Positions 1 to 14,571 of a stretch of DNA of 64,000 nt are shown here, piece by piece. Location of the stretch: contig NC_134418.1 in NCBI RefSeq assembly GCF_030867145.1, forward strand, positions 6,692,802-6,756,801, given 5' to 3'. The position numbers were made by a program, and so were the translations under genes. Positions within the stretch are counted from its first letter, which is position 1, and each line of letters opens with the position of its first letter. The DNA is from Opisthocomus hoazin (taxonomy: Eukaryota > Chordata > Aves > Opisthocomiformes > Opisthocomidae). The notes under the pieces were generated by a model, which saw nothing but the letters and a program-made list of their open reading frames with translations, had not been told where the DNA came from and ran no database searches.

Positions 1-2157
1 TAGAAATTAAAGACTAAACATGCGTTAGGGCAAATGACTTTTTTGAGAAAAAATACAATTTAGTCTTTACTTATTTTCATATTTCTTTACAGTTGCCATG
101 AGAATATTTTAATAACCTCTGTGGAGTTTAAAATGATGCAGGTAATTGCTTTAAGTAGTTTTAGTGCTATTAAAGATAGCAAAACCCTTGTGTGAAATAG
201 TTTGCTAAACAATGATCAGCAGAAAAGGGGCAAAGATCTCTCAGTGCAAATTTGAGTTCTTTTTATAGGTGAGCTGAATTGAGAATATATTTATATCATC
301 TATAAAATAAAAGGTGTGCAGATATTCAAACACCTACCATCTCAGTCTTGCTTTGACTCACATCAGAATTTTAACTAGCTCCATTTCTACCATTCAGCAG
401 CCTATATGTGATCTCTGAACCCACCTCCAGGTCGCAGTGATAATGTTTAAATTGCAACTTTATTCATCACAGCCCATTTATAATACCCGAAACCAAATTC
501 CTTCCAAATTACTTGGAAGACACTCAGAGGAACGAGTGAATATAAATCTTGCACACTTTGCTTTCATTTCTTTTTCTGACCTTCATGATTATGGCTACAA
601 AAGCATTTCCTTCTTTTTGGTTCTGTGTCATGAAAAATGTGTCAGAGATGTTACTCTTAGAGAAGTTTGGGACTTTGAGGAAAGAAGTCACACAAAAGCT
701 TGAAGATCCCAACTTGTTTCTCTAAAACACTATGTCCTGCTAATGAATTACGAGAATCCTTACTTCCTGAATAAAAATAAATAATTTGGGTTTATTTTCT
801 CTTTCAGGCTTTTTAAGGGATGCAAATTACCTAGGCCCAGAATAATCTCACAAATTTTTAACCAGTTAAAAGTTAAACATGTTAACTGGGCTTGTAATTT
901 AGAAGACAGTCCACACTGTAATAAAACAGATGCAATAGACTGTCCTGCAGAGGTGCTGATCTCTCCCCATCATTGAGAAGAATGCAGCTCAGTGCTAAGA
1001 ATACATTTCCACCAAGACGCCAGATCACACGTTAGAAGATGTTATTGCAGACTGACGCACTACAAACCATCACTTCACCGTGGCTGCACAGCACTGTGCA
1101 AACCCATTGCTACCTCGTGCCTTCATGGCATCCGTGCAACCTGTGCCTGAGGCAGGTCAATCCCCAGTAAGTGACTCTGCTTTCCCATAAGCAAATCACA
1201 GTTTAAACAGATTCTGGATCCTTTAGGGGTTTAGATTAAAACCTGATGGAAACTAGAGGTCCTTTTTCTCCCTTTCTTTGTTGAACATGTTCTTCAGCTC
1301 TAGGAACTGTTGGTCCTAAATCCAGAAGAGACCCTGCTCCAAGGAATAACTGAAACAAGCTGGGTATCCGTTGCCAAAGTAGCTTGGAAAAGGATAAGAG
1401 AAAAAAACATCAGCTTAGCTAGAAAACATATCATATCACTGTGATTGTCAAACCTCTGCTAGCATGTGGGACATGATTTAGGCAAGTAGTACTGGCCCAG
1501 CTAGTCTACAATACTCATTTGTTGCCAAATTGAAAGGTTAGAGAAAGTTTCTTCCACTTTTTTTTTCATTGTGAGCCATTTCTCTGTGGTAAAACAGACC
1601 AGAACAGCATTTCAAAGCCTGCTGCTCACAGCTTAAAACAGGAATTTACTTCTTTTCTTCTCTTTGCCTTCTTTCCCCCTATTTGTTTCTTTCTCCTCTC
1701 TGGACAACGTTTGGAGGTAGAAGTAGCTCTCTTCCAAACAGCCTGAAGGAAAAAAAGCCTCTCTCCTTCCCATTCTCCTCAATTAGCAACATTGATTTTT
1801 TTAGCCATTAGCTTCTGTGAGCTGAATGTTAATGAGCCTGCACAATATAAGTAATGATGATGGATGTTTTCCACGTGCACTTATGGATAGCTAAGCATTA
1901 TTTTTTTCCATAGGCTAGCTGTGACGGCTCCTACCTACAGGGAACCACCATTTGGCACGTGTCCATCCATTACTGTGCTATACTTTCACTGAAGCTCAAT
2001 GTGTGGGGTAACTTCAGTTCACACAATTAATGTTTAATCATTGTGATGCAGGGAATTGCCCTTCCTTTTCTTGATTATTTTTGACATAGGAAGAACTGTA
2101 TTCTTGTAGTTTTCACTCCTGATCTACTCTCATTGAACTCAGTAATCAAAAATACCT

Positions 2158-2199
2158 TTGGGGTTTTTTGGTTGTTTTGGTTTTGGTTGGTGTTTTTTT
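2158..2199 (+). repeat. G/T-only low-complexity tract
   Basis: About 40 bases of almost pure G and T, with repeated ggttttggtt units. Confidence 0.75.
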
Positions 2200-2297
2200 G
2201 CTAAAAATCTTCATCCCTGAATATTTGCCACATGTGGGTGTTCCTGACTCACACAAACAGCCCCTAGGAAGGTCACAGAGCCCTTTGTATCGAATAA

Positions 2298-2321
2298 GGG
2301 GGGGGGGGTAAAAAAAAAAAA
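2298..2321 (+). repeat. Homopolymer pair G11-T-A12
   Basis: Eleven G, one T, then twelve A. It is prone to length error in sequencing and assembly. Confidence 0.85.
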
Positions 2322-2819
2322 GAGATAATTGAAATTTTGCAAGATATTCCTTCACTCCTTTCTCCAGCAAAATTCTCAGCCCTAAACAAGAGCTGAATAA
2401 GATATGCAAATAATGACCCACCAGTTCCTTATTTTAAATTTTTGTACCTCTGCTAAAGCAAGCAATCAGTGAAGAATTATTAGGTGCTCTTCCTCCTCTT
2501 GTTCACATCTAAAACAGTAGATGCATTGCTGCAGAACAAGGCACTGGTAGATCAAGCTAAGCATCCTTCTAAAGCATTGCTCAGTCTCATTTGAGAATTA
2601 TTAAGGCTGAGCTGCAAAGCATTATCTTAGACAGCCGTGAATGGCAAGCAATCTGACCAAACTCTGCTGGATGGGTACTTCCAAATGCAGACATGCTTTC
2701 CAAAAGAACAGCTTGTCATAGAAGAATTCAAGACAAGCTGCTCCTGTCACAAGTGTTTTCCAGGAACAGATCTGAGTGAGCACTGAGACATAAGCCTTAA
2801 ATAGTCTCCAGAAGTAAGA

Positions 2820-3160
2820 CAAAGGACTTATGCTTACAAATATCTGAAGGGTGGGTGTCAGGAGGATGAGGTCAAACTCTTCAGTGGTGCCCAGCGACAG
2901 GACAAGGGGCAGCGGGCACAAACTGAGGCACAGGAAGTTCCAGCTGAACATGAGGAAGAACTTCTTCACTCTGAGGGTGACGGAGCACTGGAACAGGTTG
3001 CCCAGGGAGGTTGTGGAGTCTCCTTCTCTGGAGATATTCAAGATCCGCCTGGACAAGGTGCTGTGCAGCCTGCTGTAGGTGACTCTGCTTGGGCAGCGGG
3101 GTTGGACTAGATGACCCACAGAGGTCCCTTCCAACCCCTACCATTCTGTGATTCTGTGAC
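2820..3160 (+). mobile_element. CR1 LINE, 5'-truncated 3' end
   Basis: Plus-sense CR1 tail. At 2851-3078 it encodes the C-terminus of the CR1 polyprotein, with [28 protein letters not shown] and [15 protein letters not shown]. It then has the conserved 3' UTR (ggttggactagatgaccc) and ends in two copies of attctgtg at 3143-3159. Only the last ~340 bases of the element are present, the usual severe 5' truncation of CR1. Confidence 0.93.
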
Positions 3161-6100
3161 TTGTTAGAGAAATTTGATCTTGGACAGAGAAGCAACAACA
3201 TCTGTGACAAGGACTAATAGAGATGTGCCTAGATGTTCTGCATATGTTCTCCCTGAAGCGCTCAAAAAGGCATTTCAAATCCAAAAAGCTATGTTTTAAC
3301 AGAACACAAGCTAGAAGAGTTAAATTTTGTAACAGAGAAAGCCTAAATATACTAGATTATTCAATATCGAAATAAATTGAGCAATGCAATACTTTCTCCA
3401 TGCCTAGCGTGCTTTTGTCCAGTGGCTCCTTGCTGGGACTGCAGGCAGAAAACAACCTCTGGCTGAGGTCTATATAACTGAACAGGGTGTGGAAAACTAC
3501 TAAGCATGACGCAAGAAAGTGCTGAATGTATTAAATAACAACACAAGAAACCAATAAAGTTACAGATAGCGCTGTGAGGTGTGGCCAAATCAGACAGATA
3601 GCTGGACAGGAGCAGGGACCTTTCTGGGGAGCCAAGCCTAGCAAGGCCAGGAGCAGTACCTGGGGAACTAGATCAGCAATACTGTGCAAAGATGAGATCG
3701 CCTACTTATCAGAAATAGCAAATAAACATATCACAAATACAAAGTTTGGGTATGGACACAGCAAAACTGTGATCAATATGAAAAAAAGTAATTGTCTGTG
3801 GGTTGGTTACTTAGGAGGGAATGAGGGCAAAAAGGGGAAAAGCAGGGGGAAAAGAGAGCAAATGGTGCCATCAGGGTTGTTTGGGGTCCCTGCAGGCAGC
3901 TCTGTTCCTGATCACTGCATTTTGGGGCACAGCAATAAACTTGCTGTTTCCTTTGTGCCCACACCTTGCTCACACAGTCCGGAGGACCTGGAGTGTCTAG
4001 CACAGCATTGATAGGAGCCCTGGGAGCTTCCTTCATAGCAGTGATGGGCGAGCACGTGGACGGTGCCACCTAACACCACCACCCCTTCCTACATCTTTAA
4101 CAGGTAAGAGAAAGCACTAGTTTGCTTTGCATAACTTCCTCTGATAGCAACGTTCACAAAACTGAAATATTTTTACTACTTTTATTTGCCACCATGTATC
4201 TCCTTGCTCAGACTATCCACTCTCCTCTTCCCCAAAGGGCAAAATCCTAGAGGAAACCTCCCGACACAGGATATATTTGCAATCTACTGCCTTGTCCCAG
4301 TGGAAGTCACGTTTTCGAAAGCAGGAGTGACAGCATTTGCAAGGCTTTAGACACAATGGGAAGATCTTGTGAAGAAAGTCAAGGTGGGAACTGTGACTTC
4401 AGAGACCACTAGAGCGTCTCAGCTCTGGTCTCCCAGCACACACTACCACTCCTAACCCAAACAAGTTTCTAAGTGTAGTTAAATCATTCCAAATGCGAGA
4501 CTTCTGTCCTCCTAGTTCATTTGGGACTGGAAGAAAGAGGAGGAAGAGAAGGAGAGAGGGGGTCACTTTTTCAGCTAGCAAAGTTTTGTTCAGATATGGA
4601 TGCACAGCTGCGTGCCCAAAAAGCAGTAAGTAGCTGTGTTGCTGCTCCATCCCCACCAAGTTACTGCCCATGAGCTGCGTCGCAGTGACCAACCTGGTCC
4701 CTCGTCTGCAGCTGAGAAGTCAAATACTTTGGATTAAACCATGGTGATTTATAGATATATCAACCTAAGCTAAACTGCATAAAGGTGCTTTCCAGGAAAA
4801 ATGTGTGTACCTTAAAAGTTGACATCCCATATTTCAGGATGCTTGGTTCTGTGTCCAAGACATTGGATCGTTCCCATTTCTCTCCACTGCACTTTCTGGG
4901 ACAGGTATTCACACCATTTGTCTATGGAAATAGGCAAATCATTGATCGCTGGACAAAGCTAATCCTGATAGCGTGAGGATCTGAATGCAAAGCTATTTCC
5001 AAACATCTTCACACTCCAGTGAGCTGTGCTCCAGTACACTGCAGATACAATATTTTCCTCCCTCTTTCAGCCCTGATAAACACCCTGATTTCTGTTGACC
5101 AGCACAGCCCCAAGTAAGGCAAAACCAGCAGCACTATGTCAACCGTAATTTACCTTAGAAAGGTGCAATTCCATAGATATTTTGGGATTCCTTCTGCCTT
5201 TAAGTTGACTTTACGTAGGGGAAAATGGCAGTAGTAGCATACAGAACCCTTCCTACCCAAACTGCTCGTGTTTCCAAGTTACTTTTTTCCTCTTCTTTTT
5301 TTGGGGGGATTAGTGTTTTATTTGTTATTTTCTTCTAAATTTCAATTGAAAAAAGAACAACAAAGCTGAGGGGTGGAGAACTATAAACAGTGGATAATAA
5401 CTGTCAGTTTATAGCCACATGAAAGCACTGGTAATTGTCCTCTACTTGCTCTGGAAATAAGACATGGAAACAATAAAGTCTGGAGGTAAAATTGTAAGAT
5501 GCAATAATTTTTTTTTCTATCCACTGAGATTTTAGTTCAGACCTGACAGTCATCATTGACTTATGTGCCACTTGAGCAGGCATTCTGGTGTCATTTGCAG
5601 GGACATGTGTCTTGATGGGCCTTTTATGAACAATTACACAATGGTGTAATTTACAGCATTAATCTGGCATACCCAGCATGTAACAGGATACACACAGCAG
5701 TAAAGCACAGCTTGGAGAGAAGGATATCAGAAAAATACAACACTGCCCAGGCAGACTCCCTATGAAGTTAGCAGCTAAGAAGCTGGGCATGAAAACCACA
5801 TGAGATCCGCTCCAACAACTGAGGGAAGCTATCCTCACCTTAGAAGCTTATATTAACGCTGATAGTCAAATTAACACTTGGCACTTTTCCTTTGGAAGGC
5901 AGAACTTCAGCATTTATGAAACTATATTAATTTTATTGACATTTAAGTTCTTCAACTTTATCCATTAAATCTTTCCACCAAAAGCCATAATGATGATGGC
6001 TGTCATTATTATTACTTGTCATCACAGCAGCAGCGTTTTGCCAGCACCCAGGAGCCGTCAATTACACTGCAATGTTTAGCCCTAACTTCTATCAATCCTT

Positions 6101-9029
6101 CAGCTCCAAGTCTCAGACCAAAAGCCATTTCTGAGATTTTTAGTTTGTGTGACTCAAAGACAGAAAGGACCCATGAGCTGCACTGGAGTCACCCTTCTGC
6201 AGGGAAGCTGTGAAGGGTGGTTTTAAACTTACAGCTCATGGGTTGACTTGAGACATCTTCCAGAGCTTACTGTGTTGGTCAGGTCAGAGACTCCTTTTCT
6301 CTTAACAGACTCCATCTGAAGAGCACCTGAAGCCAACAGAAGGTCTCAAAATGATTTCTAGTGCATATGCCGCCCATGCACCAGCTCCAGACTCCAAAAT
6401 ATGAAGAAGAGGAAAGACCTGGTGAACCTGGGAACTGGCCATCCCATCTCCTCTGGTGCACCAGGGCTCAGGTGACATGACTACACCACGACCGTGGAGT
6501 AGGGCAGTTCAAACTTCCTCTGCCAGAAAGTGTACATTGGGTTCAACATCCCGGGCCATTGGCATGCTCTGCAGGAGACTGCTGCTAGACAGAAGCCAAG
6601 CTGCAGCAGGGACAGCAAGCCACAGCTCTCTCACCACTCACTTAGCCCAGGGCTTAGGCACCAAGGTAGAAAGTCTCTGCCCTCCCCCTGTGGTCCATAT
6701 ATTGGACTCTTGCCCACAGGAGAACTGAGCAGTGCTCATGCAAGAGCACGCAGCTCCAGGAGCTTGGGAAGCAAAAAGATGCAAGTTTAAACCCCTGAGG
6801 CTGAAGAGAAAATGACCACAAACCGATATACTGCTTCTGGACCAAGTACTCTTATTAGACTGTCATCCAGTAGGCAGGTGTCACTGTCACCAGCTGTATT
6901 TTTAAGGAAAAAAATGGCCAGTTCTTCATGCATAAAATAAAAAATTGCAAGCCTAGATGGAAGGTATGATTTTGTCCAGGAAATCTTCCTTCACGGGGGC
7001 AGCTAACCAACAACTGCAGGTGGACATCAAAGTCAGGGAGACACATATGGGCTCAGACTGGACTCAGACATTTCCCACTACCTGTCAGCCTGACGGATGC
7101 TTCTGAACATCATTTCCAAGTGCATCATTTTCCCAGTTCACCATACACAGAAAGAATGTACCAAGCTCAGTCTTCTGAATCCCTCTTTGTTCTCTCCCAA
7201 ACTGCTGCACAGTCATGTCTTATTATTCGGTATTAGATTTCATTGAATTTCTATGGCACTTTTTTTTGTGGGACCTGCTAAAGTAGATGAAGAAGAATTG
7301 TCTACATATTCCTCAGTTTTATGCATATAAATTTTAAAGCCAAACATTTGCTTGCACATTTCTGCATTTTCATGATGCTCTTCATTCATAAATGAGGAAA
7401 GAGTTCCCTAGCTGTGAAACCATTTACCTAAGGCTGTAATGGAGTACTACAAGATCTGAGTTTCTTTGTTTCTAGTCCCTTATTTAGACTGGTAGTTCAC
7501 AAACAACAGTTTTGAGCATTGAGCACCTCCCTCCCCACCACCAAAAAGAGAAGTTGAGGTCGATACTAATGTATTCTTATTGTGTGGCCCTTTTTGCTGC
7601 AAGTGTACTGATACTAATGGAATACAGTCTGGTTTAGTTGCTCTGAAAACTGTGACATAAACTATAGGTAGGTGAACACAAAAAATTAATAAAATCCCCT
7701 TGTCACGCACAGAAAAAATAATCCATGGTCTTTTTGTAGCAGGCTTGACAGCTCTGTAATAAGAAATCATTCATTAAAGCAGTAAAGTTCTTTGTCTGAG
7801 GAGGTTGTAAAGTAAAATAAATGAGAATTAAAATTAATTCTTCATTAAGTTTTGATGAAGATTCTGTCCTTGAGCTGTAAATCCAGGGCACTTCTATCCT
7901 AGGAAGCCATTGAGCAACGTGCAGGCCTGGGTAATTGTTTGAGAGAGGTATATGATGTACCACTGATGGAATATTATGTATCTCATCATTACCATGCTGA
8001 TCTCCATGGGGACCACGTGCACCACAGACTCTCTTGGAGGTTCTTCTGGTCTCTCTTGCCACACTACTGAAACCACTCAGAACCGTGGGTGCAAGTCAGA
8101 GTTAAATTTGTTCTACCCCTTCCCAGACTTCCAAGTTCAGGAGCCCATGAATGGCCTTGCATGCAAAGGATGAAATCACTTGGCCAGTACCATCAACTGG
8201 GATGGCAGCAGAAAGAGCTGTGCTCAAGTACTCAGTAACTTGTGTCTAATATCAACTCCAAAATTTCATCTCACTACCTGTATCTATCTCTAAATGCTAG
8301 ATACCGTGGCAAAGGTGGTCATCTCCGCTCCTCACTATCAATAAAAAAGAAAGGTACTTCCACAATGAACTTCATTTGTTCATAATCCATCTAACGTAGG
8401 CATCTTTGGAAGATATCTTCCGTTGTTCTTGGGAGATACCCGTCTCTCTTTACTAACTAGAAAGCAGCCTGAAACTGGAGGCATAGCTATTAAACAGCTG
8501 AAGTTAAATGAGCCTTGCTCCAAGATCCACCTAGAGGCTCTTTGGTAAGAATGGATGGCTCTTTGGCTTCTTTCTCTTAACTTCAGGTAGGCATCCACAT
8601 ATTTCCAGGCAGAGGTAAAGATACAGAAAGCCATTGTACAAAGGAATGTAATTATGGTTACTCTTCTTTAAGAAGATGAGGCTGAAATGGGAAAAGTGGT
8701 AGAAAACTGTTCGGAAGACAAGATGGAGGTGGAGAACCCTTCTTCTGCAATGAGGCTTGCCCAGCCTGTCAAAGAGAGCCGAGGGTGTACAATTCCTCTT
8801 GGTTTGTACAGAGAGACAGAGAAAAGTGCTTAGAAGCTAAAGGAAAACACTGACAAAAAGAAAAATCGGTGTAAAATTTGCCATTAATATATTTAAGCTG
8901 GCAATTACAAACAAGCTCCATTATATCCAGTCCCAGCTGGAGCTTAAAGAAGAGAGAAAAAAATGAGTCTTTAAGATACAGCTTCATACTGTCTGAGAGG
9001 AGGGTATGAGGTGCTGTTTCTGATTACAG
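3161..9029. other. Intergenic, no gene recognised
   Basis: I see no coding homology, RNA gene or clear repeat family here. The inverted repeat at 5632-5651 sits in an AT-rich stretch (about 5540-5690) that looks less degraded than its surroundings, which is a subjective impression. Confidence 0.65.
5632..5651. repeat. 8-bp inverted repeat with 4-base spacer
   Basis: aattacac and gtgtaatt are perfect reverse complements flanking aatg. Confidence 0.55.
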
Positions 9030-9085
9030 ACAACTTAATGTACTGACCCACAAGACCCCTTCCAACCTTATGCTACTGTGTTCTT
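9030..9085 (+). mobile_element. Probable decayed CR1 3' tail
   Basis: The stretch tactgacccacaagacccct, tccaacctta and gctactgtgttct keeps the spacing of a plus-sense CR1 end (gatgacc / ccttccaacc / attctgtg) with many changes. Confidence 0.5.
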
Positions 9086-9521
9086 CAACTCTGTCATTGC
9101 TTTCATCATTACAAGTGGAAATTGAGGGCACTCGGCACTGACCAGTCCTAGATCCCAGTGTAGCAGAGAGCTCTAAGGCTTGAATTTGCTTTTCTCAATT
9201 GCTGAAAGTATTGGCTCAACAGAATCAGAAAAAAGCCAGCTGGGCACACAACCCCCGGTCCTGTTCATTTCCTCTGAAATAATTTCTCAGAAAACATGTT
9301 TCCATTTTACAATGGACTCCCAGGAAAGTCCTGGATTAGCCGTTTTATCTTTTTCACCTGCTCGTGCAAACACGTTTTAGCTGATAACGTCTCAGGCTGC
9401 AGTGGCTCCCTTTGGAAGGATTATGATGACAGCAGAAGAGGCTGATGAAAACTGTGACAATTCCCTCTTCCCTCAGCTGATTTGGAGCAGTGAACGTTAA
9501 CATTAAAATGTACAAATGGCT

Positions 9522-9551
9522 TTGCATGCAATTTTAATATGATTATCATAT
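9522..9551. repeat. Two adjacent perfect palindromes in an AT-rich patch
   Basis: ttgcatgcaa at 9522-9531 and atatgattatcatat at 9537-9551 are each self-complementary (the second around a central T). They lie five bases apart. The first includes an octamer-like POU half (atgcaa). Regulatory function is inference. Confidence 0.55.
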
Positions 9552-12500
9552 GAGAAAACGAAAGCCCATCTGTGGAAGCTAGAAGATCTTAATGGGAGAT
9601 TTAATTGACTTCATTTATCTAAGGGGAGACGCATGTGTCTCAGAACCTCCAGACCAGTTACGTAGACACCTTTGCTGTGCTAGAACTAATGCTTTGCTCG
9701 ATGGTGGGTGCAGTATACCTGAGAGATTGTAGCTGTCATATCCCTCTCTGAACAGGAAAAAGCAAAGTTATAAATCACCTTTATCACCAAGACGACGATT
9801 AAGGACAGAAAGCAGCATTTTAGCCCAAGAAATGTATGAATGACTGCCGCAAGACCCAAAGGCCTCAGGACCATAAAACAAATAACTGCGATTAAGCAGA
9901 TCAAAAGTCTTTAACTTATCCAGGGCCGTAAGGATGAAATTAAACCCCAAACCATTTAGGAAATGGCTTTCATAACAACTCTTGTTACAAGCATCTTGGC
10001 AGGTGTTCAGGAAGTTCATTAGGAAACAAGAGCAAAAAATCCACTTTTATTGAGTCAAAAAGATCAGGTTACTTTGAATTTAGTATGTCAGAGGGAAAGT
10101 CAGCAGCAGAGAGGACCATGGTTTTAACCAAGCACAATCCATCCAGGCACAGCTGGTTGCCCAGAAAGGGTTCCAGCCCTTGTACGCCCTTATACGGCTG
10201 CCTTAGCATCACTTACATTTTCTGACTTCATTTTCCTTTTGACTACTTGCAAGAATATCATCACCACCAGCAGAAATTGGCAAGGATTTTCTAATTAAAC
10301 ACACTGTTGCAAAATGCCAGTTTGTCCACATTCAAGATGTGTCTGTGTAAGGGGGACAGAGGTAATTTCCAAGATCTTTTTTCTGAAATTTTTAAATTAA
10401 CATTCAAATTTTCCAATTTGAAATAGTATTTTCTTCAGAAACCTACATTACTTTTGGTTACCAAAGACTAAGCAAATAAGAGAATGATTGAAATTTAAGT
10501 TTTTATATTTTTCCCATAGTGACCAAAAAAAAGCCATTTCAACTGACACAAAGATCTCGGCCTCCTTCCCTCTAAAACTGTAACTTGCACTTTTATCCCA
10601 CAGCTCTCCCGCTGGATATGAAAAGGCAGCTTTTGATGGCAATAACATAACCCAGGGCACCCAAGCAATGTTCACATTACTCAGCACAGACCACAGCCCC
10701 TGGTCCTCACTCACTGCTCCCAGTTATTTTATGAGATATTTCTACCCACTGACACAGCTCCACAGGAATACACCCACTTGCAGAGTGCTCCATGATGGAA
10801 GCAGCAGAAGGTACTGCTTCAGTCCAAGAGGAGTCCAGAGTCTCCTTCAGCCTCCATGAAAGTCCTGTAAAAGCCACTTCTGGTACAAAAGGCTCAAAGC
10901 TTTCCTCTAGATGTTCGCAGTTGAAATCACTGTAGACCAAACACGGAGAAGCACAACTGCCTCTCTGCCCATGTCTTGGCTATGTTTTGGGTGCCTACCA
11001 GATGGAGCTTGACCACTTTGTATTTTTCGTTCCGATAAATGGAGTTGCAATTACCTACCGGCACCTTCAGTAGGACACACAGCTGGTGATGGATCAGCGC
11101 AAGCTGAAAGCAAATTAAAGTAACCAGCAAGGTCAAGAAAAACTTGTTCACTGACCTCATTCATCCAAAAGGACATGCAAGAAAGACCATCCTGCCTCGG
11201 AACATCTCCCATTGTGGTATTTAGTGTAAGGCATCAATCAAAGGGAGAAAGCAGGTGATGAGGGGTCTCTCCAGTATCCGTAAGAAGTCCTCTGTGCTCT
11301 TGCCTATATTATTACAGTCCATTCAGTCTTTGTTATACAAGGACTTCCTTGCAAAAATGGCAAAAGTAGAATTCTCACATTTAAGAATATCTGTAAATAT
11401 TAATGTGCAAATATACATGTATTATCTCAAACAGTACAGCTGTTCTTTAACAACTTCCCTCAGCACCAAATTTCATTCTCTTGATTAACAAGAAAGGCAG
11501 AGGAATTTTGTAACCACGGATGAGCTGTTTAGAGCTCTCCTTTCCAGAGCCGTTGAGATGACAAGGTGAGATGTTCTCCACTGGGACTACTACTATTTAT
11601 CCTGAGCTGTGAAATGTATATGGGTGAAACGGCAAGCACAAAGGAGGCTTATACACGTCTCCAGTTCTTCAACCACTCTTCAAAAAGCAAGAACAGCTTG
11701 GGAAGGTACGGGTTTGCTCTGCAGTGCCAGAGCAGTTATCTCAGCATAGGTGTAAGCAGGGAAGAGGAGGGTACATTGATAGTCCTCACAGTATTTAAGC
11801 CAGACTACATCCAGCCAGCCGTGTTTTCTGAACCCCCAGCTGACTGACCCGTTCAAAGCAGTGAGCAGCAGCTGCACTTTTGGGTGAGCCCTACAGCCCG
11901 GTCGCTGGTGAACCAGGCTGGGCACCTACCGGTTGCAGCACCCTTCCAAGGTAACCAGTGTGGTGTGTGGGAAAGTAGGAAGATGGGGCACATTCAGGTC
12001 CCTCCTAGTATAAAGAAGGGGACATGGCAGAGCTGCACAAGAGGCAGGACCCTGGAAAACCTTGATCTGCTAGCATACGCTTTGCCTGGACTCCTGGAAA
12101 TCAAGCTTCAGGCACATCACACCTCAGTGCAGTGCGGGAGTTTTGAGCGCTTAATCACAGACAAACGTTCTTCTGCACCCGAACAAATATCACTATTAAA
12201 TCACCTTTAAACAATGCAGCAGCCAATGCTGGCACACAGCAAGCCCTGCCGCTCATGGACTGCAGCAGGGAGGGGCCAAGCCTGCTTTCATTTTAAATGC
12301 CTGCTATCAGTCTGGTTTTCCAAAAAACAAAACCACTCTCAAAAACAGCTTCTGCTACCCTGATGGACGCTTTTTCTGTGTAATACACTACCCTCTGCTG
12401 CTCACACATGCTAAGTACAATGCAGCATCAATATTCCTGTGCTTCTGAGCTCTGTAGGAGACCTGGTGTTTGGTGTTAATCCTGGCATTAAACTGAAAGG

Positions 12501-14571
12501 GTGTGATTTATTAATTACTGCAATCTAAAGGAAGTGGTAGCTTGTCTGTTCGTGATAACTGGATTTATTTAAAAGGCATATTTGAATCCTATCTGAACTT
12601 CAAGATTTTTTTTTCTACAGCTACACTGAACCAGAATTTGTTCTGCTCAGAAAATAAGGCCAAATACTTTCTGCAGCAGAGTTTTACTGGGAGGCTAATG
12701 GAGCCACAAACAGCAATACTTGCAAAATGTGTTTCCAAAGTGGTTGTTCAGCCACACCACTGCTTTTGCTGCAGTATCGGAATTGAAGCTCATCACATCT
12801 ACTACAAAAAAAAGCAGCTTTATCCAGCAAATAGCAAAGTGATCATAGTTTAAAGACCACTGGCATTTGGCAGTTCGGGATCACACCCTCAAAGATTTAC
12901 TCAATTTCATTTGTCCAAGAGGCGGCACACAGACTCATTTATGTCAGGTCCATTCCCACTCCCTGTCTGTGCCCTGCACGGTCTGGGCAGGCTGGAAGCA
13001 CTGCTGCCTGCACCCACGCACCAGGGCAAGGGTGAGAGCAAAGCCAAGAGAAGGATGGGATCGCTGCTCTTTCTCAGGCATGAAGGAGAGCTCTCTCTCA
13101 CGTCTCCCCTGTGTTAGGACCTGCAGAGCATTCCACATTAGCCTCCTCTCACCTAAAAATGGTCTGGTCAGAGCAGCTGTAAGCAAATGGGTATTTCTAC
13201 AGGAATTAATTGCTGGAATTGTTTTTCCATCTTCCCTAACACTGCCACTAAACCAAAGGCATCAAATCCTCCTGCCTCTCAGGAATCATCCATAAGCTTT
13301 TGACAGGGATGGGAAGGAATAAAAATAAACCCCAAAGCTGAGCCTAGCCCACCAGCCTACCTGCAAGGCTCAGACTGATAATACGGAGGATGAAATCAAT
13401 CTATCAACATCTTTTGATTGCAAAGTCCCTCCACAGTCTTTGCTCCCAACTACACTGGTACAGATTGTACAAAGAGACTGAGGGAACTTGCCTGGTTCAG
13501 CATATTGAACAGTACTTTTCTAGATGTTTCTGGGTTTTCAGACCCATAAATATATAGTGACCTCCTTTCTTACTGCTTTACCTCCCATCACAGACCCAGA
13601 ATCAATTCTCAACAAAGCATTTTACTGGCATCTCTTTACTGGAAGAAAAAAGATCACCCTTGCTGGATTGGACAGCTATGCCAGAAGGTGACACATACAC
13701 CTCTGCTCCTCTAACAATCCTCAAAAGGTTCCCCAGAAGCACAGAAGAGCTGACCCAGAAGAAGGAGCTGAAGGAGGGGGGTTTTCAGCTCACATTCAGA
13801 GATAGCATCTCTCCAATTTCAATTCCTCTTGGCTATTGCAGCCACCCTTAGTTAGTCCTATTTTTGCAAAGCTTCAGTGACATGTGATTAACTTTATGCT
13901 CTGGGCACAGTCCCCTTGAAGGCAAATGTGCTTTAAGTGCACCAACAGCAGAAATTCATTCTGTTTGCAAAGCCAGGTACATGCATAAGTCTCTGTTGAT
14001 TCAGGATAATGTTCACAAGCATAAAAGCAACCGAACAACTACTCTTTGTGTGACCCTGCTCAGAAGAACTTGTGAGATATTTCCTTCTAAATTTCTTGAA
14101 TTGGCTGCAATCAACATTCATTTCATCCAACTGTTTTATGTTAATTTCTGCACAACAGCCCAACACCCTGTATATAATGCAAATAGAAACTGCAAAGTCC
14201 TTGGTGAACTGAGTGTCTAATATGTATTACTTGTAGGAATTGATTTCTTCTTAGTGCAATATTGATGGGTTTACAAGGATTATCTTGTTACAAGAGGTAG
14301 GAAAAATTGTGAGTTTGTGTCTAATTGGTTATAGTGTCATTCTTTTACAAGATAAAATTGCTTAATGCATGTTGCAAAGCAGGCAAAAATATTTATTTGA
14401 TTTATTCAGTAGGTGTCAAACACCATACACTGATTAGAAATCATGAGCTACAGAAGCAGGAAGAGAGTTTTCAAGTAGATCTTATCTCTCAACCTTCACT
14501 GGAGGCACCTGACCTTCTCTGAGGAACAGCAGCATCGTGTAGAGGGAACGGGAACCGAGGAAACCTACAGA

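Larger units (their letters stand above)
1..2819. other. Intergenic, no gene recognised
   Basis: AT-rich non-coding DNA. The short open frames look random. It contains the G/T tract and the G11/A12 homopolymers near its right end. Confidence 0.7.
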
